Assembly: GCF_001437125.1 (NCBI RefSeq)
Contig: NZ_JQCA01000167.1
Coordinates: 1 to 37,211 of the forward strand
Reading direction: 5' to 3'
DNA: 37,211 nt
Origin: Levilactobacillus paucivorans
GTDB taxonomy: Bacteria; Bacillota; Bacilli; Lactobacillales; Lactobacillaceae
Part shown: piece by piece, positions 17,184 through 26,308 of the stretch
How the letters are laid out: each line of letters starts with the position of its first letter
How positions within the stretch are numbered: position 1 is the first letter of the stretch
Position numbers and translations under genes: made by a program
The notes under the pieces: generated by a model
The model's database searches: none
The model's input: the letters and a program-made list of their open reading frames with translations, nothing else
Told to the model about the DNA's origin: nothing

Positions 17184-19346
17184 TCATTTATTTTGGCGTA
17201 AAGTGACCGCTAACGTGGCGCCAGACCCCACCGTGGTGCCGGCCTTAATACTCTGCTTGGTGACGTACCCGTCGCCAGTCACGTTCAGCTTTAAGCCTTC
17301 AATCTGTGCTAATTTTACCACATCACCCTTCGACCAGCCGGTCAAACTTGGCAGAGCGACGGTGCCACCCGTACTGATGAAGACCCGTTGATCCCGGTAT
17401 AACGTGGTTCCAGCCGTTACTGACTGTTTTTGAACTTTTTGTCCGGTGCCTAGGGTTGTGACGGTCGCTCCAGCCTTGGTTAGGGCCTGGTTGGCGCTCG
17501 CTACCGATTGTCCGGTAACCGATGGCATCTTGTTTACTTTCGTATTGGTGGTCTCGGTATCCTCTTGTAAGGCCCGGGCCATCACAGGTTTCATGATGGA
17601 AGCCAATAGCTGAGTTGCCGTTTTGCTTCCCAGATGCGGTTGTTTCATCGTGATATACATGACGTACTTTGGATGACTCGCGGGCACCATGGCCGCTACG
17701 GAGTACAGGTAATTGTCATCCCCGGAGAGATAACCAGACTTCCCAGAACTGACCTGGGCAGTCCCCGTCTTGACGGCGACTCGTTCCCCACTCATCTTGT
17801 AGTCAGCTCCGATACCATACTTCTTATAAACGACATCTTCCATGTGCTTTCGAACGGACTTCGCCGTCGACGCGGAAATGGGATTGGACACGGCCTGTGG
17901 CCCGTAAGCCTTGACCGTCTTGTTGGTATTGGGATCGACGACCTTACTAATCACGTAAGGCTTCATCATCTGGCCATCATTGCTGACGGCACTAAGGGCC
18001 TGCATCATCTGGAAGACCGTGACCTGAATCCCTTGACCAAACGCGGTATCGGCCTGTTCAATTGGCCGTTGAAAGGCAATACTCCCGGTCAATTCACCTG
18101 GCAATCCTGACTTGGTACTCTTCAGGAAGTGGAATCGGTCGATGTACTTCTTCCATGTCTTGTGACCCATCTGTTGTTCCAAATGGGCCATGGCCACGTT
18201 ACTGGAGACAGCGAACCCCTTGTTGTAGGTGATCGTCCCCCAGCCAGCCGTATTCCAGTCAGGCACCACTTGATTACCAATGGTGTACTTACCAGATTGA
18301 TACGTGGCATTGCCGTTGTAATTTCCACTGTCGATCGATGACGCCAGTGTGAAGATCTTCATGGTTGATCCGGGTTCATAAGCATCTTGAACCAACGTGT
18401 TCCGCCAGACCTTGTCGAGCCCTTTCTTAGTCGTCGCGTTAAACGTTGGTCGCTGAGTCGCAGCTAAAATAGCCCCGGTGTTGGCGTTCATAAGCACGGC
18501 ATTCATCGAGTTGGCCTTGACCTGGCCCTGAACCTGACTCATCTCAGTTTCCAGTAGCGTCTGTAAACGGGTATCCAGTGTCGTATAGACGTTGTCCCCA
18601 TTCTTGGCTTTCTTAGCCTTTTGCTTAGTTCCTGGCAACTGATAACCGTACATATCTTTTTTAATTTTCTGAGACCCATTTGTTCCCGTTAATTCTTTAT
18701 TGAAAGCTTGTTCCAGGCCCATTGACCCCGTGAGTGTCGTTTGACCGGCTTTATTTGTCTGCGCCTGAGCCAAACCAATCAGATGAGAGGCAAAGACCCC
18801 ATTGGGATATAGACGCGACTCCTGTTGAATGAAGTTCACCCCACTGAGATGTTCGGCCTGAATTTTTTGTTTGGTTGTCAACGAAATATTTTGACCCGCC
18901 GTCCCAAATTCAACTTGGAACGGATGACCAGAACTCGGATTCAAGGTTGCCAAAGCTTTCTTCCGGCTAATCGGTAGATACTTGGCAAGCACGTCAGCTA
19001 CTTTTTCCTTATTGGTCACGTAGAGCTTCTGACCATCGACACTCTTCTGTCGTTTATCGAGCACCACGTAAAGTGAGTAGACACTGGTATCCTCGGCGAT
19101 CGCTTGCCCGTTGGCATCGTATATCGTTCCCCGTCTAGCCTTCAGCGTTTCATTAGCTGTATAGAGCTTCTGGGCTGAGGTACTGAGGTTTACGTTTTGA
19201 ACCTTTTTTCCAATGGAGATATACGAAAAGCGACCAACGATCAAGATAAGCACACCAAGAAACAGCCAAAAAAGAAAAATACCGAAACTCTTCCGATTCC
19301 TGCGTGGATGCTTATTTGTCATTTGTCGCTTTTGAGAATCATTCAT
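17184..19346 (-). CDS. pbp2B: Septal penicillin-binding protein 2B with PASTA domains
   Basis: The 720-residue class B PBP cross-links septal peptidoglycan (FtsI/Pbp2B group). A basic cytoplasmic tail and one membrane helix (about 21-41) anchor it. A dimerisation/pedestal domain starts at RRGTIYDANG (71-80). The transpeptidase has the active serine in STMK (327-330), SSN (381-383) and KTG (526-528). Two PASTA domains follow, beginning near MPSVTGQ and LPSLTGW, which is typical of Gram-positive septal PBPs. The ATG overlaps the ftsL stop by one base (TAATG), indicating translational coupling. No resistance-type change is obvious in the three motifs. Confidence 0.96.
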   Translation of the reverse strand: MNDSQKRQMTNKHPRRNRKSFGIFLFWLFLGVLILIVGRFSYISIGKKVQNVNLSTSAQKLYTANETLKARRGTIYDANGQAIAEDTSVYSLYVVLDKRQKSVDGQKLYVTNKEKVADVLAKYLPISRKKALATLNPSSGHPFQVEFGTAGQNISLTTKQKIQAEHLSGVNFIQQESRLYPNGVFASHLIGLAQAQTNKAGQTTLTGSMGLEQAFNKELTGTNGSQKIKKDMYGYQLPGTKQKAKKAKNGDNVYTTLDTRLQTLLETEMSQVQGQVKANSMNAVLMNANTGAILAATQRPTFNATTKKGLDKVWRNTLVQDAYEPGSTMKIFTLASSIDSGNYNGNATYQSGKYTIGNQVVPDWNTAGWGTITYNKGFAVSSNVAMAHLEQQMGHKTWKKYIDRFHFLKSTKSGLPGELTGSIAFQRPIEQADTAFGQGIQVTVFQMMQALSAVSNDGQMMKPYVISKVVDPNTNKTVKAYGPQAVSNPISASTAKSVRKHMEDVVYKKYGIGADYKMSGERVAVKTGTAQVSSGKSGYLSGDDNYLYSVAAMVPASHPKYVMYITMKQPHLGSKTATQLLASIMKPVMARALQEDTETTNTKVNKMPSVTGQSVASANQALTKAGATVTTLGTGQKVQKQSVTAGTTLYRDQRVFISTGGTVALPSLTGWSKGDVVKLAQIEGLKLNVTGDGYVTKQSIKAGTTVGSGATLAVTLRQNK

Positions 19347-19741
19347 TATTTGTTAACATTCCTTATTCTGTCATTTTCCAAGGTCAAGCCCTGCTTTTTG
19401 GCAATTTTATCAAGCCGGCTACGACTCTGCAACTCATTTATTTCTTGTTGCGCGTTGGTATTGCGATTTTGATACGTCGTGACAGAATTATTGATACTTT
19501 GAAGGTCGTGAACGGTATTGGACATCGCGATTTTAGTGGACACAACACTTACCATTAGTAAGGCCAAAACCAGGCCACAAACGGTCATTAAACACTTTTC
19601 AAATTTGGAGAATGGCAGGCGCTTGCCCGACGGTGTAGGATCGCTGACGGGTTGAGCCTGGCGTTGAGGTTGTTCTATGTTGGGGCGTTGTTGGGGTTCC
19701 GCTGTGAGAGGAACCGCTTCGGCTAAGTTATTTTGCGCCAT
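19346..19741 (-). CDS. ftsL: Cell division protein FtsL
   Basis: The 131-residue bitopic protein has a Pro/Gln-rich cytoplasmic N-terminus (1-43), one membrane helix (about 48-70) and an extracytoplasmic coiled coil (about 74-118). The C-terminal segment is LDKIAKKQGLTLENDRI. FtsL pairs with DivIC and DivIB and activates the septal synthase. Sequence conservation in the family is low, so the call rests on topology, the RLDKIAKKQGL motif typical of FtsL, and location between rsmH and pbp2B. An AGGAAG ribosome binding site precedes ATG 19741. Confidence 0.92.
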   Translation of the reverse strand: MAQNNLAEAVPLTAEPQQRPNIEQPQRQAQPVSDPTPSGKRLPFSKFEKCLMTVCGLVLALLMVSVVSTKIAMSNTVHDLQSINNSVTTYQNRNTNAQQEINELQSRSRLDKIAKKQGLTLENDRIRNVNK

Positions 19742-19783
19742 AATTGATCATCTTCCTATGTCAATATTTAGTGATTATATAAA

Positions 19784-20728
19784 CTACTTAATTTTTTCTA
19801 AAATTCGTAATTTTGCACTGTGGGCACGATGGTTAGCCGCCAATTCTTCCTCAGAAGGTAAGATCGGCTTGCGGTTAACCAACTTGTAATCTGGCTGCAA
19901 ATTGTCGGGAATTACCGGAATTCCGTGGGGGAGTTCTGGCAATGAGGACTGTTCGCGAAACATGGTCTTCACCAACCGGTCTTCAAGCGACTGGAAGGTA
20001 ATGGCACTGATGCGACCATGAAGCGCCAGCAAGCCGACAGCTTGTTCGAGTGAATCTTCCAAGGCCCCTAATTCGTCGTTGACGGCGATTCGGATGGCCT
20101 GGAAGACCTTCTTGGCGGGATGGCCCCCGTGACGACGTGCCGCCGCGGGAATCCCTTCCTTGATGATGTTGACCAACTGCCCAGTCGTGTCGATTGGGGC
20201 CTCTGCTCGATGCCGTTCAATAGCTCTGGCAATCGGCTTGGCAAACTTCTCTTCACCATATCGGTGGAAGATCCGCATCAGGTCGTTGAACTTCCATTCG
20301 TTAACCACGATCCAAGCGGTGAGTTCTGCACTCTGATCCATGCGCATATCCAGTGGCGCATCATGCTGGTAGCTGAAACCACGGTCGGCCTCGTCAAACT
20401 GTGGTGAGGAAACCCCTAAGTCATAGAGAATGCCATCGACTTCGGTCACACCCCGAGCATTTAACTCGGTCTTAATGTCGCGGAAATTGCTCTTAATAAA
20501 CGTTAAATTTCCACTGTCGAGATATTTTTTAAGGCGTTCTTGATTGTATGTAATTGCGGTCTGGTCCTGATCGAACGCGTATAAATGACCTGTCGTCAGC
20601 TGTTCCAGAATGCGTTGGCTATGACCGCCTCCGCCGAGAGTGCAGTCAACATAGATTCCCGTTGGCTTAATGGCTAAACCAGCCACCGCTTCCTTGAGCA
20701 GTACCGTTACATGATGAAAGTCTTCCAT
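19784..20728 (-). CDS. rsmH: 16S rRNA (cytosine(1402)-N4)-methyltransferase
   Basis: RsmH (MraW) methylates N4 of C1402 in the 16S rRNA P-site region using SAM. The SAM-binding glycine loop is in [16 protein letters not shown]. Further family segments are [21 protein letters not shown], the DMRMDQ motif, and the C-terminal RILEK. Length (314 from ATG 20728) is normal. GTG 20734 is an alternative start two codons earlier, and both starts share the GGAGAGGAGAG ribosome-binding region. I preferred the ATG because [15 protein letters not shown] aligns with the usual N-terminus. It follows mraZ in the conserved order. Confidence 0.96.
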   Translation of the reverse strand: MEDFHHVTVLLKEAVAGLAIKPTGIYVDCTLGGGGHSQRILEQLTTGHLYAFDQDQTAITYNQERLKKYLDSGNLTFIKSNFRDIKTELNARGVTEVDGILYDLGVSSPQFDEADRGFSYQHDAPLDMRMDQSAELTAWIVVNEWKFNDLMRIFHRYGEEKFAKPIARAIERHRAEAPIDTTGQLVNIIKEGIPAAARRHGGHPAKKVFQAIRIAVNDELGALEDSLEQAVGLLALHGRISAITFQSLEDRLVKTMFREQSSLPELPHGIPVIPDNLQPDYKLVNRKPILPSEEELAANHRAHSAKLRILEKIK

Positions 20729-20749
20729 AAACACTCTCCTCTCCTTTAG

Positions 20750-21181
20750 CTACATGCCGAAATCAATTAGATTTTCGGCGATATCATCGAAGTCTTCTTC
20801 GGCAGCAGCAGAGAAAGTTTCCCACCGTTCCTGACTCCAAATTTCAAAACGATTAGCCACACCCACGATGACACATTGTTTAGCCAATGCGGCATGGTCT
20901 CGTAACGATTTTGGTAAGTTAATTCGGCCCTGCTTGTCGAGCTCACATTCAGTCGCCGCGGAGTAGAAGAACCGGACAAAAGCCCGGGCATCCTTACGGT
21001 TTACTGGCAAGGCTTTCAATTTCTCTTGTAACGCCGACCATTCGGTCATTGGATAGCCGAATAAACAACCATCCATCCCCCGGGTAACCACGAATTGTTC
21101 CCCAAGTTGATCTCGAAATTTAGCGGGGATAATAAGTCTGCCCTTGGCATCAATTGAATGTTCGAATTCACCCATGAACAT
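20750..21181 (-). CDS. mraZ: Transcriptional regulator MraZ
   Basis: MraZ is a small AbrB-fold DNA-binding protein that forms rings and regulates its own dcw operon. Two SpoVT/AbrB-like swapped-hairpin halves are visible, the first around [21 protein letters not shown] and the second around [20 protein letters not shown], each with the D-x-K/x-Q-GR motif. I set the start at ATG 21181 (143 residues, MFMGEF), the canonical N-terminus, with AGGGGG nine nt upstream. The ATG at 21187 is only two nt from that ribosome binding site. Three GTGG repeats upstream (21219-21242) are a likely operator. Confidence 0.95.
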   Translation of the reverse strand: MFMGEFEHSIDAKGRLIIPAKFRDQLGEQFVVTRGMDGCLFGYPMTEWSALQEKLKALPVNRKDARAFVRFFYSAATECELDKQGRINLPKSLRDHAALAKQCVIVGVANRFEIWSQERWETFSAAAEEDFDDIAENLIDFGM

Positions 21182-21218
21182 GACCATTACCCCCTATTTG
21201 TAACTATTGTCAAGTTTA

Positions 21219-21242
21219 CCACACCCCCCCACTTTCTACCAC
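21219..21242 (-). promoter_or_regulatory. Putative MraZ operator: three GTGG boxes at 10-bp spacing
   Basis: On the minus strand GTGG occurs at 21239-21242, 21229-21232 and 21219-21222, exactly 10 bp apart and thus on one face of the helix, about 40-60 bp upstream of the mraZ ATG. MraZ proteins are known to bind short G-rich direct repeats at about 10-bp period upstream of their own gene. Assignment is by analogy. Confidence 0.7.
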
Positions 21243-21256
21243 AACGTTTCCGAATT

Positions 21257-21285
21257 TTTATAAATTTCCCCACTTGCACCAAAAA
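21257..21285 (-). promoter_or_regulatory. Candidate promoter of the mraZ/dcw operon
   Basis: TATAAA (21257-21262) lies 17 bp after a weak -35 TTTTTG (21280-21285) on the minus strand. The predicted transcription start would fall just upstream of the GTGG boxes. The -35 overlaps the T-run of the preceding terminator, so the call is tentative. Confidence 0.4.
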
Positions 21286-21314
21286 AGCCACAGCGAACAC
21301 TTGTTCACCGTGGC
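21281..21314 (-). terminator. Terminator of the DUF3397 gene
   Basis: On the minus strand an interrupted stem GCCAC-g-G-t-GAAC pairs with GTTC-g-C-t-GTGGC around a 4-nt loop (21287-21314). Six T follow (21281-21286). It separates DUF3397 from the dcw operon. Confidence 0.8.
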
Positions 21315-21383
21315 TGAAAGCCCTTTACCGTGACCCTAAAAAACTGGGTTCTTAGTCAAGTTTATTTATATTTATGCATAAAA

Positions 21384-21737
21384 TTAGCTAATGGCTAACA
21401 GGAAACAAACCATAAACCCTAGCAACCAATATAAGTCGGTTAATCGCCAGAAGGTTTTAAAGAATGTCGGATAGATAATTTCGTGGTCCTGAACGGCCTG
21501 AATGATGGTGACCAAGATGCCAATTGCCATCCACCCAATGACCAACCAAGGGAGCACAACGCCCGCCCCATGTGGGATCAGCGCCAAGGCACAGACTAAA
21601 AATAGCGGTGCCATGAGATCCCAGACACTCAAGCCTGTCGGCCAACGGTGTCCAAGCAACCGTTTCACCCCACGAAAAATGATGTAGCCAATGACCAGTA
21701 TGACCAGTTTCCCGGCTGGTGATGCCCAAAACGACAT
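21384..21737 (-). CDS. DUF3397 family membrane protein
   Basis: The 117-residue protein has four predicted membrane segments, at about 8-22, 37-55, 57-79 and 96-115. It matches the DUF3397 family, which in lactobacilli commonly lies directly upstream of mraZ. Function is unknown. I placed the start at ATG 21737 (MSFWASPAGKLVILV), preceded by GGGGGGAAG. The open frame extends to 21809, but that extension is Cys/Gly-rich, not membrane-like, and lacks a ribosome binding site. It has its own strong promoter (21821-21849) and a terminator, so it is a single-gene unit. Confidence 0.85.
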   Translation of the reverse strand: MSFWASPAGKLVILVIGYIIFRGVKRLLGHRWPTGLSVWDLMAPLFLVCALALIPHGAGVVLPWLVIGWMAIGILVTIIQAVQDHEIIYPTFFKTFWRLTDLYWLLGFMVCFLLAIS

Positions 21738-21820
21738 GCAACTTCCCCCCACGACTTCTGTTCTAATTGTCGCGCCAACACACTGCCCTAGGCAGGCGCT
21801 CACCGGCAACTCTTCGTTAT

Positions 21821-21849
21821 ATTATAGGGATTTCCATCCTCAGTTGCAA
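21821..21849 (-). promoter_or_regulatory. Promoter of the DUF3397 gene
   Basis: TTGCAA (21844-21849), 17-bp spacer and a perfect TATAAT (21821-21826) lie on the minus strand. The leader of about 75 nt contains a small GC-rich inverted repeat (GCGCC...GGCGC, about 21770-21797). Confidence 0.8.
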
Positions 21850-21890
21850 TTCACTTTTATAACAACTCGTTGACAACTTTGCCGCGACTG

Positions 21891-21919
21891 TTGCATTTCA
21901 CCCCCACCCACGGTAAACT
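21891..21919 (+). promoter_or_regulatory. Promoter of the DUF4044 microprotein
   Basis: TTGCAT (21891-21896), 17-bp spacer and TAAACT (21914-21919) lie on the plus strand, 41 bp before the ATG. This gives divergent transcription from DUF3397. Confidence 0.5.
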
Positions 21920-21959
21920 AATTGAGTAAATTGGGACGCAAAGAGGTGGCTATTCGCGC

Positions 21960-22082
21960 ATGGAAAAGAAAAAGAAATCAACACTTCAAAAAATTACCAA
22001 CGTTTTCGTTTGGATCATGATTATCGCAACTATCGGCTCCTTAGTCTTTGGAGCAATTGCATCCCTCGGCTGGATGGGCTAA
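21960..22082 (+). CDS. DUF4044 family microprotein (40 residues)
   Basis: The 40-residue protein has a lysine-rich N-terminus (MEKKKKSTLQK) followed by one membrane helix (about 15-36, starting VFVWIMIIATIG) and ends GWMG. The pattern matches the DUF4044 family of lactic acid bacteria. A ribosome binding site (AGAGGTGG) lies upstream, a plausible promoter at 21891-21919, and a strong terminator at 22093-22124, so this is a complete single-gene unit. Basic N-terminus and single helix suggest N-in topology. Function is unknown. Location between ftsK and the dcw cluster hints at an envelope role, which is inference only. Confidence 0.85.
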   Translation: MEKKKKSTLQKITNVFVWIMIIATIGSLVFGAIASLGWMG

Positions 22083-22092
22083 TCACATCTGT

Positions 22093-22124
22093 CGCTACCT
22101 TTGTTCGCAGGGTAGCGTTTTTTT
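22093..22124 (+). terminator. Terminator of the DUF4044 gene
   Basis: CGCTACC (22093-22099) pairs with GGTAGCG (22111-22117), followed by seven T (22118-22124). Confidence 0.9.
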
Positions 22125-22171
22125 ATGCCAGTATTTACCAAGCTCACTTAACAAACAAACTAACACAGACT

Positions 22172-22228
22172 TAAAATACCGTCATCAAAAATCGAAGTTA
22201 TTCCGATTTCTAATGACGGTATTTTTTA
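22172..22228 (-). terminator. Terminator of ftsK (bidirectional form)
   Basis: AATACCGTCAT and ATGACGGTATT form long outer arms, with a further AAATCG/CGATTT pairing inside. A/T tracts flank both sides. It lies directly after the ftsK stop on the minus strand and could also stop plus-strand read-through from the DUF4044 gene. Confidence 0.85.
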
Positions 22229-22232
22229 GTTT

Positions 22233-24554
22233 CTATTCATTTGGATCAGGTTTATCCGGTTGCTTGTAGACCTGGCGGGGCTTGCTCCCCTCCTGAGGTC
22301 CAATATACCCGCGCTGCTCTAAATCATCCATGATCCGTGCCGCTCGATTGTACCCAATCCGGAACCGACGTTGCAATAGAGACGTGCTGGCCTTTTGTTG
22401 ATCCACCACGAAGGCAAGCGCATCGTCAAACAGATCGTCATCACTGTCGCCAGCCTCTTCCTGTTTGAGTTCCTCATCGGTCACCATCATGTCTTCATCG
22501 TAATCCGCCGTCTGTTGCTGCTTGATAAAGTCCACAACATTCGCCACGTCCTCGTCGGGGATAAACGCCCCCTGAACACGAACCGGTGAATTGGCATCAA
22601 CGGGTTGATAGAGCATGTCCCCTCGACCCAACAGCTTTTCAGCACCATTGGTATCGAGGATCGTCCGTGAATCAATACCACTAGACACCGCAAAGGCAAT
22701 CCGCGATGGCACATTAGCCTTAATCAATCCGGTAATGACATCGACAGATGGCCGTTGCGTCGCCAAGATCATGTGAACCCCGGCTGCTCGTCCCATCTGG
22801 GCGAGTCGGATGATGGCATCTTCGACTTCATTTGACACCGTCATCATCAGATCGGCCAGTTCGTCCACGACGACCACGATATACGGCAACGTTGGCCGGG
22901 CTTGATCATCCTGAGCATTGGCCTTGCGAACGAAGGCATTGTACCCGGAAATCTTACGTTGACCGAACTGGGAGAACAGCTCATAACGCCGTTCCATTTC
23001 CGCCACGACCTTGTGTAGTGCCCGGGCGGCCTTCTTCGGCTCTGAAACGACTGGGGTCAACAAGTGGGGAATCCCATTGTAGACACTCAATTCAACCTTC
23101 TTGGGGTCAATCAACATCAATTTCACTTGGTCCGGCCGCGCATTCATCAACATACTGGTAATAATGCCGTTGATGGCCACGGACTTCCCACTCCCCGTTG
23201 CCCCAGCAATCAGTAAGTGCGGCATCTTAGTAAGGTCCATCGTGACCACTTCACCGGTTACGTTGCGTCCTAATGGAACTTCTAGTGGCTTGTTGGGATG
23301 GGCCGGTTGGGCCTCAACCACATCACGAAAGGCGACAGTCGAGACTTCCTTATTCGGCACTTCAATCCCAATCAGCGATTTGCCTGGAATTGGGGCCTGA
23401 ATCCGAATTCCCTTAGCCGCTAAGGCCAGGGCCAAATCATCGGCCAAGTTCACGATCCGCGAGACCTTCACCCCAATGGCGGGATGGAGTTCGTATTCTG
23501 TTACCGACGGCCCTAAACTAACGTTCTTGACTTCGGCGTCGACACCAAAACTATCGAGTGTCTGTTTTAAAATCTTGGTGTTGGCATCGATCGCATTGAC
23601 CTCATCCGTTTGGTCAGTCGGTGGAACCTGTTTTAGCAGGTCAGCCGTTGGTAATTGATAGTTCGGATCGACCGGTGTCCCACTGGTTAAGTCCGGGCCC
23701 ACCTCAGGCGTTGACTCCTCCTCGACCGGTTTGGTCTGCGGTTTAGTCGTCGGTCGGTCATTGGCCACCGTGATATGGTAGCTCGGTTCTTCCTTTGACT
23801 GGGGCTTCGGTTCTGGCAAATCCTTCTTCTCGGGTTCGACGATGGCTGTCGGCTGTGGTTGCGGCTTGCCAGCTCGCTCCTGATGCTTCCGCTTAGCCGC
23901 CGCACCCCCACGCTTAAGGGCTTGACCACTGGCATGCATCCCCTTAGACAGCCAGCCCCAGGCCGTACTGGTCCAACGTTGTAGGTCGGCAAAGGGGATC
24001 TGAAAGAACACGATAACCCCGCCTGCCATGATGATCCAAGCGGCAACCTGAGCGCCGACTAGCGCAATTAGCCACGCCACGATACTCAACTCCAGGGCGC
24101 CAATCACCCCACCACCGAGCTGACTCGTCAGCCCGCCAGTAAAGAGATCAGCCAGACCGGCGTGCCAGATCGTTGAGAGAAACTGGGCATGCTGATTAAC
24201 CGCCACAAAGTGCGTCGCGGTAATCCACAGTAGCCAGCCAGCGTAGACCAGGCCGCCGCCCCACAGATAGTGACGTTGAATGTGGGGCCAGGTTCCGGTA
24301 ATCAATAAGGCTACCCCTAAGGCTCCCAGAACAACCAGGCCAAATTGGTAGCTGTCCCCCAGGAACAAGCGAACCAAATTGGCACAAAGGATTCCCAGCA
24401 GTCCGAGATGAAAGAGCCCCAGGGCCACCAGCGCGATTAAAACGAGACCGATGACGTTACTCGTATAAGGGAACGGCTGGTGACTGGTACGTCGCCGTTT
24501 AGTTGGACGCCGTTTCGTAGGCTTGCGGCGCGTTGTTTTTCGTTTGGTCGCCAA
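22233..24554 (-). CDS. ftsK: DNA translocase FtsK/SpoIIIE
   Basis: The 773-residue septal DNA pump moves chromosome ends out of the closing septum. After a very basic leader ([17 protein letters not shown]) come four to five membrane segments (up to about residue 195). A Pro/Lys/Glu-rich linker follows (about 215-310), then the alpha/beta motor with Walker A GATGSGKS and Walker [13 protein letters not shown]. The C-terminal gamma winged helix (about 700-760, containing [23 protein letters not shown]) reads orientation sequences. The start is best placed at TTG 24554, because AAAGGAGG lies 7 nt upstream. The frame is open to another TTG at 24572, which overlaps that ribosome binding site. It is co-transcribed with trmL. 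Confidence 0.95.
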   Translation of the reverse strand: MATKRKTTRRKPTKRRPTKRRRTSHQPFPYTSNVIGLVLIALVALGLFHLGLLGILCANLVRLFLGDSYQFGLVVLGALGVALLITGTWPHIQRHYLWGGGLVYAGWLLWITATHFVAVNQHAQFLSTIWHAGLADLFTGGLTSQLGGGVIGALELSIVAWLIALVGAQVAAWIIMAGGVIVFFQIPFADLQRWTSTAWGWLSKGMHASGQALKRGGAAAKRKHQERAGKPQPQPTAIVEPEKKDLPEPKPQSKEEPSYHITVANDRPTTKPQTKPVEEESTPEVGPDLTSGTPVDPNYQLPTADLLKQVPPTDQTDEVNAIDANTKILKQTLDSFGVDAEVKNVSLGPSVTEYELHPAIGVKVSRIVNLADDLALALAAKGIRIQAPIPGKSLIGIEVPNKEVSTVAFRDVVEAQPAHPNKPLEVPLGRNVTGEVVTMDLTKMPHLLIAGATGSGKSVAINGIITSMLMNARPDQVKLMLIDPKKVELSVYNGIPHLLTPVVSEPKKAARALHKVVAEMERRYELFSQFGQRKISGYNAFVRKANAQDDQARPTLPYIVVVVDELADLMMTVSNEVEDAIIRLAQMGRAAGVHMILATQRPSVDVITGLIKANVPSRIAFAVSSGIDSRTILDTNGAEKLLGRGDMLYQPVDANSPVRVQGAFIPDEDVANVVDFIKQQQTADYDEDMMVTDEELKQEEAGDSDDDLFDDALAFVVDQQKASTSLLQRRFRIGYNRAARIMDDLEQRGYIGPQEGSKPRQVYKQPDKPDPNE

Positions 24555-24577
24555 AGAACGGCCTCCTTTCAATCCAA

Positions 24578-25090
24578 TTATTTCAGCTTATCGTGCGGAT
24601 ATTGGTGAACCCGTTCCAATCCGGGGAAGCTCTGCTGACGCAAGACTTCATAGATGACGATGGCGGCCGAGTTCGATAAGTTCAGTGCGCGAATATGGCT
24701 GTCATCTTGGGGAATTCGAATACATTTCTCCATGTTTTTCCGCATGAAGGGTTCGGGTAACCCCGTCGTTTCCTTCCCAAAAAGGAAGTAGTGATCGTTG
24801 TCGTTCAGCTGGTAGTCCGGGTCCGTATAATCCTGATCCGCAAATTTTGACACTAAGTAAAGTTGGGACAGATCCGGAATCGAATCCATAAAGGCCGGCA
24901 AGTTCTCATGATAACGAACATCCACCTTATCCCAGTAGTCGAGGCCGGCACGCTTCAAGTGGGCGTCGTCCACGGAAAAGCCTAAAGGCTTGATTAAATC
25001 TAAAATGGTATCGGTTCCCGCACAGGTCCGGGCGATGTTTCCTGTATTAGCTGGAAACAATGGTTCGAATAAGGCAATATGATTCGTCAT
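24578..25090 (-). CDS. trmL: tRNA (cytidine(34)-2'-O)-methyltransferase TrmL
   Basis: The 170-residue SPOUT-fold enzyme methylates the ribose at position 34 of tRNA-Leu species, using SAM bound in a trefoil knot. Recognisable segments are the N-terminal [20 protein letters not shown], the middle [13 protein letters not shown], and the C-terminal [20 protein letters not shown], which forms the knot. I chose ATG 25090 ([11 protein letters not shown]). The upstream open frame (to 25174) runs through the promoter -10 and is not coding. GGAGAAGAG provides the ribosome binding site. ftsK starts about 23 bp downstream, so the pair form an operon. Confidence 0.93.
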   Translation of the reverse strand: MTNHIALFEPLFPANTGNIARTCAGTDTILDLIKPLGFSVDDAHLKRAGLDYWDKVDVRYHENLPAFMDSIPDLSQLYLVSKFADQDYTDPDYQLNDNDHYFLFGKETTGLPEPFMRKNMEKCIRIPQDDSHIRALNLSNSAAIVIYEVLRQQSFPGLERVHQYPHDKLK

Positions 25091-25163
25091 AACTCTCTTC
25101 TCCGTTCTGCTGGTTAAGTCTGTCTTCCGATTTGCGAGGCAACTTCCCTCGCACCGTCTCATT

Positions 25164-25193
25164 ATTATAGTCACGTCTGACGCGCTTTGACAA
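25164..25193 (-). promoter_or_regulatory. Promoter of trmL-ftsK
   Basis: TTGTCA (25188-25193), 18-bp spacer and a perfect TATAAT (25164-25169) lie on the minus strand. The leader contains a small hairpin (TGCGAGG...CCTCGCA, about 25126-25146). Confidence 0.75.
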
Positions 25194-25282
25194 GGGACGA
25201 TCCCGACTATTTTAGGGGCGATTTCCCCGTGTCCAACCAGAAAATTCTGTGAATTTCACGGACCTCACATCCCCTGTCATAG

Positions 25283-25325
25283 AAAAAAGCAGTTCCTCGG
25301 TGTTGAAACGGCGAGGGGCTGCTTT
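25283..25325 (-). terminator. Terminator downstream of rlmA(II)
   Basis: On the minus strand AGCAGCCCCTCG pairs with CGAGGAACTGCT (two mismatches), followed by a six-T run at 25283-25288. It lies about 125 bp after the rlmA stop. I see nothing convincing in the 25326-25450 spacer; small open frames there overlap this hairpin and lack ribosome binding sites. Confidence 0.7.
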
Positions 25326-25450
25326 AATGAAGTGCACCTTGTCAGCCACCAACAGTGAGCCACTGATGTCGACTGCCAAACGATTTCTCATATTCAATAT
25401 AACACCGCTTTGTGAGCCGTGCAAGTGCCCTGCTCCGGACGCAACGCCCG

Positions 25451-26308
25451 TTATTCAGCGGTTTTCTGTGCGATCAGCAAGGTGACATCAACGGTAATCC
25501 TATCGAACGGATTGGCTTGGATGGCAGCCAAGCGTTCTGGCGTCGCACCCCAGTGCATCGGGGTCATCACGGTTAAATCACTAAACAATGCTGTGGATAC
25601 CGGGAACTGGTAACGAATCCGTTTCGTCGTCGCATTAGGATAATGTTGCTCGAAGAGGCGCAAGACTTTCCCATTGTCGTAGGTGGCGTGCGCACTCCCT
25701 GCTGGGAAGATGCTGTGACGCAACTCAATCAGGTAATCTGAATTGGGGATCACCTTGAGCAATTGTCCACCCGGTGCCAGTACCCGATTGAATTCCTGAT
25801 AGGCCGAGGGTGAAAATAGATCGAGAATCGTGGTAAAGGCCCCATCACTAAAGGGCATCTTGGCGAGATCAGCGACACAGAAGAAGGCCGAGCTGGCCAA
25901 TTGTGTTCCCAGATTAATTCCAGCCTTCGAGAGGTCAAACCCAATGGCCGTGTCGCGTTGACCACGCTGGGCCAACACATCGGCTAATGGCGTGCCTTCC
26001 CCACAGCCAACGTCGAGAATAGTCTGTGGATCAGCCGGCATGTTAACCGCGAACTCCTGGGTAATCCCTGCAAAGAGTCCAGCCTGTAGCAAACGCCGGC
26101 GAGCAGCTAACATGTCATTGTCATATTCGCTAGCGACCGAACGCTGCATGAAGTACAGTGTTCCTTTTTTAGAAAGATCCACGCGATGTCCATTCGGACA
26201 TACGAGACTGTGACCATCCACCGCATCATATGGTGTCAGGCAGACCGGACACCGAAAGAGACCCGTATTCGCGGTTAGAAAGGCCGCCGCCTCATCAATT
26301 TTCTTCAT
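25451..26308 (-). CDS. rlmA: 23S rRNA guanine-N1 methyltransferase, RlmA(II) type
   Basis: The 285-residue SAM-dependent methyltransferase modifies a guanine in hairpin 35 of 23S rRNA. Gram-positive members (RlmA(II), TlrB-like) target G748. The N-terminal zinc finger is visible as Cys20, Cys23, Cys37 and His41, and the SAM motif is LDVGCGEG (98-105). Family context also shows in the aromatic stretch KGTLYFMQ. The chosen ATG 26308 follows AGGAAG and starts inside the end of the upstream transporter gene (14-nt overlap), so translation is coupled. The frame extends further upstream only through that gene. Whether G745 or G748 is methylated cannot be read from sequence alone. Confidence 0.9.
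   Translation of the reverse strand: MKKIDEAAAFLTANTGLFRCPVCLTPYDAVDGHSLVCPNGHRVDLSKKGTLYFMQRSVASEYDNDMLAARRRLLQAGLFAGITQEFAVNMPADPQTILDVGCGEGTPLADVLAQRGQRDTAIGFDLSKAGINLGTQLASSAFFCVADLAKMPFSDGAFTTILDLFSPSAYQEFNRVLAPGGQLLKVIPNSDYLIELRHSIFPAGSAHATYDNGKVLRLFEQHYPNATTKRIRYQFPVSTALFSDLTVMTPMHWGATPERLAAIQANPFDRITVDVTLLIAQKTAE

Noticed and set aside
25212-25485. Small ORFs on both strands between trmL and rlmA
   Set aside because: They overlap the rlmA terminator hairpin, lack ribosome binding sites and show no domain. The repeat arms explain much of the open frame.
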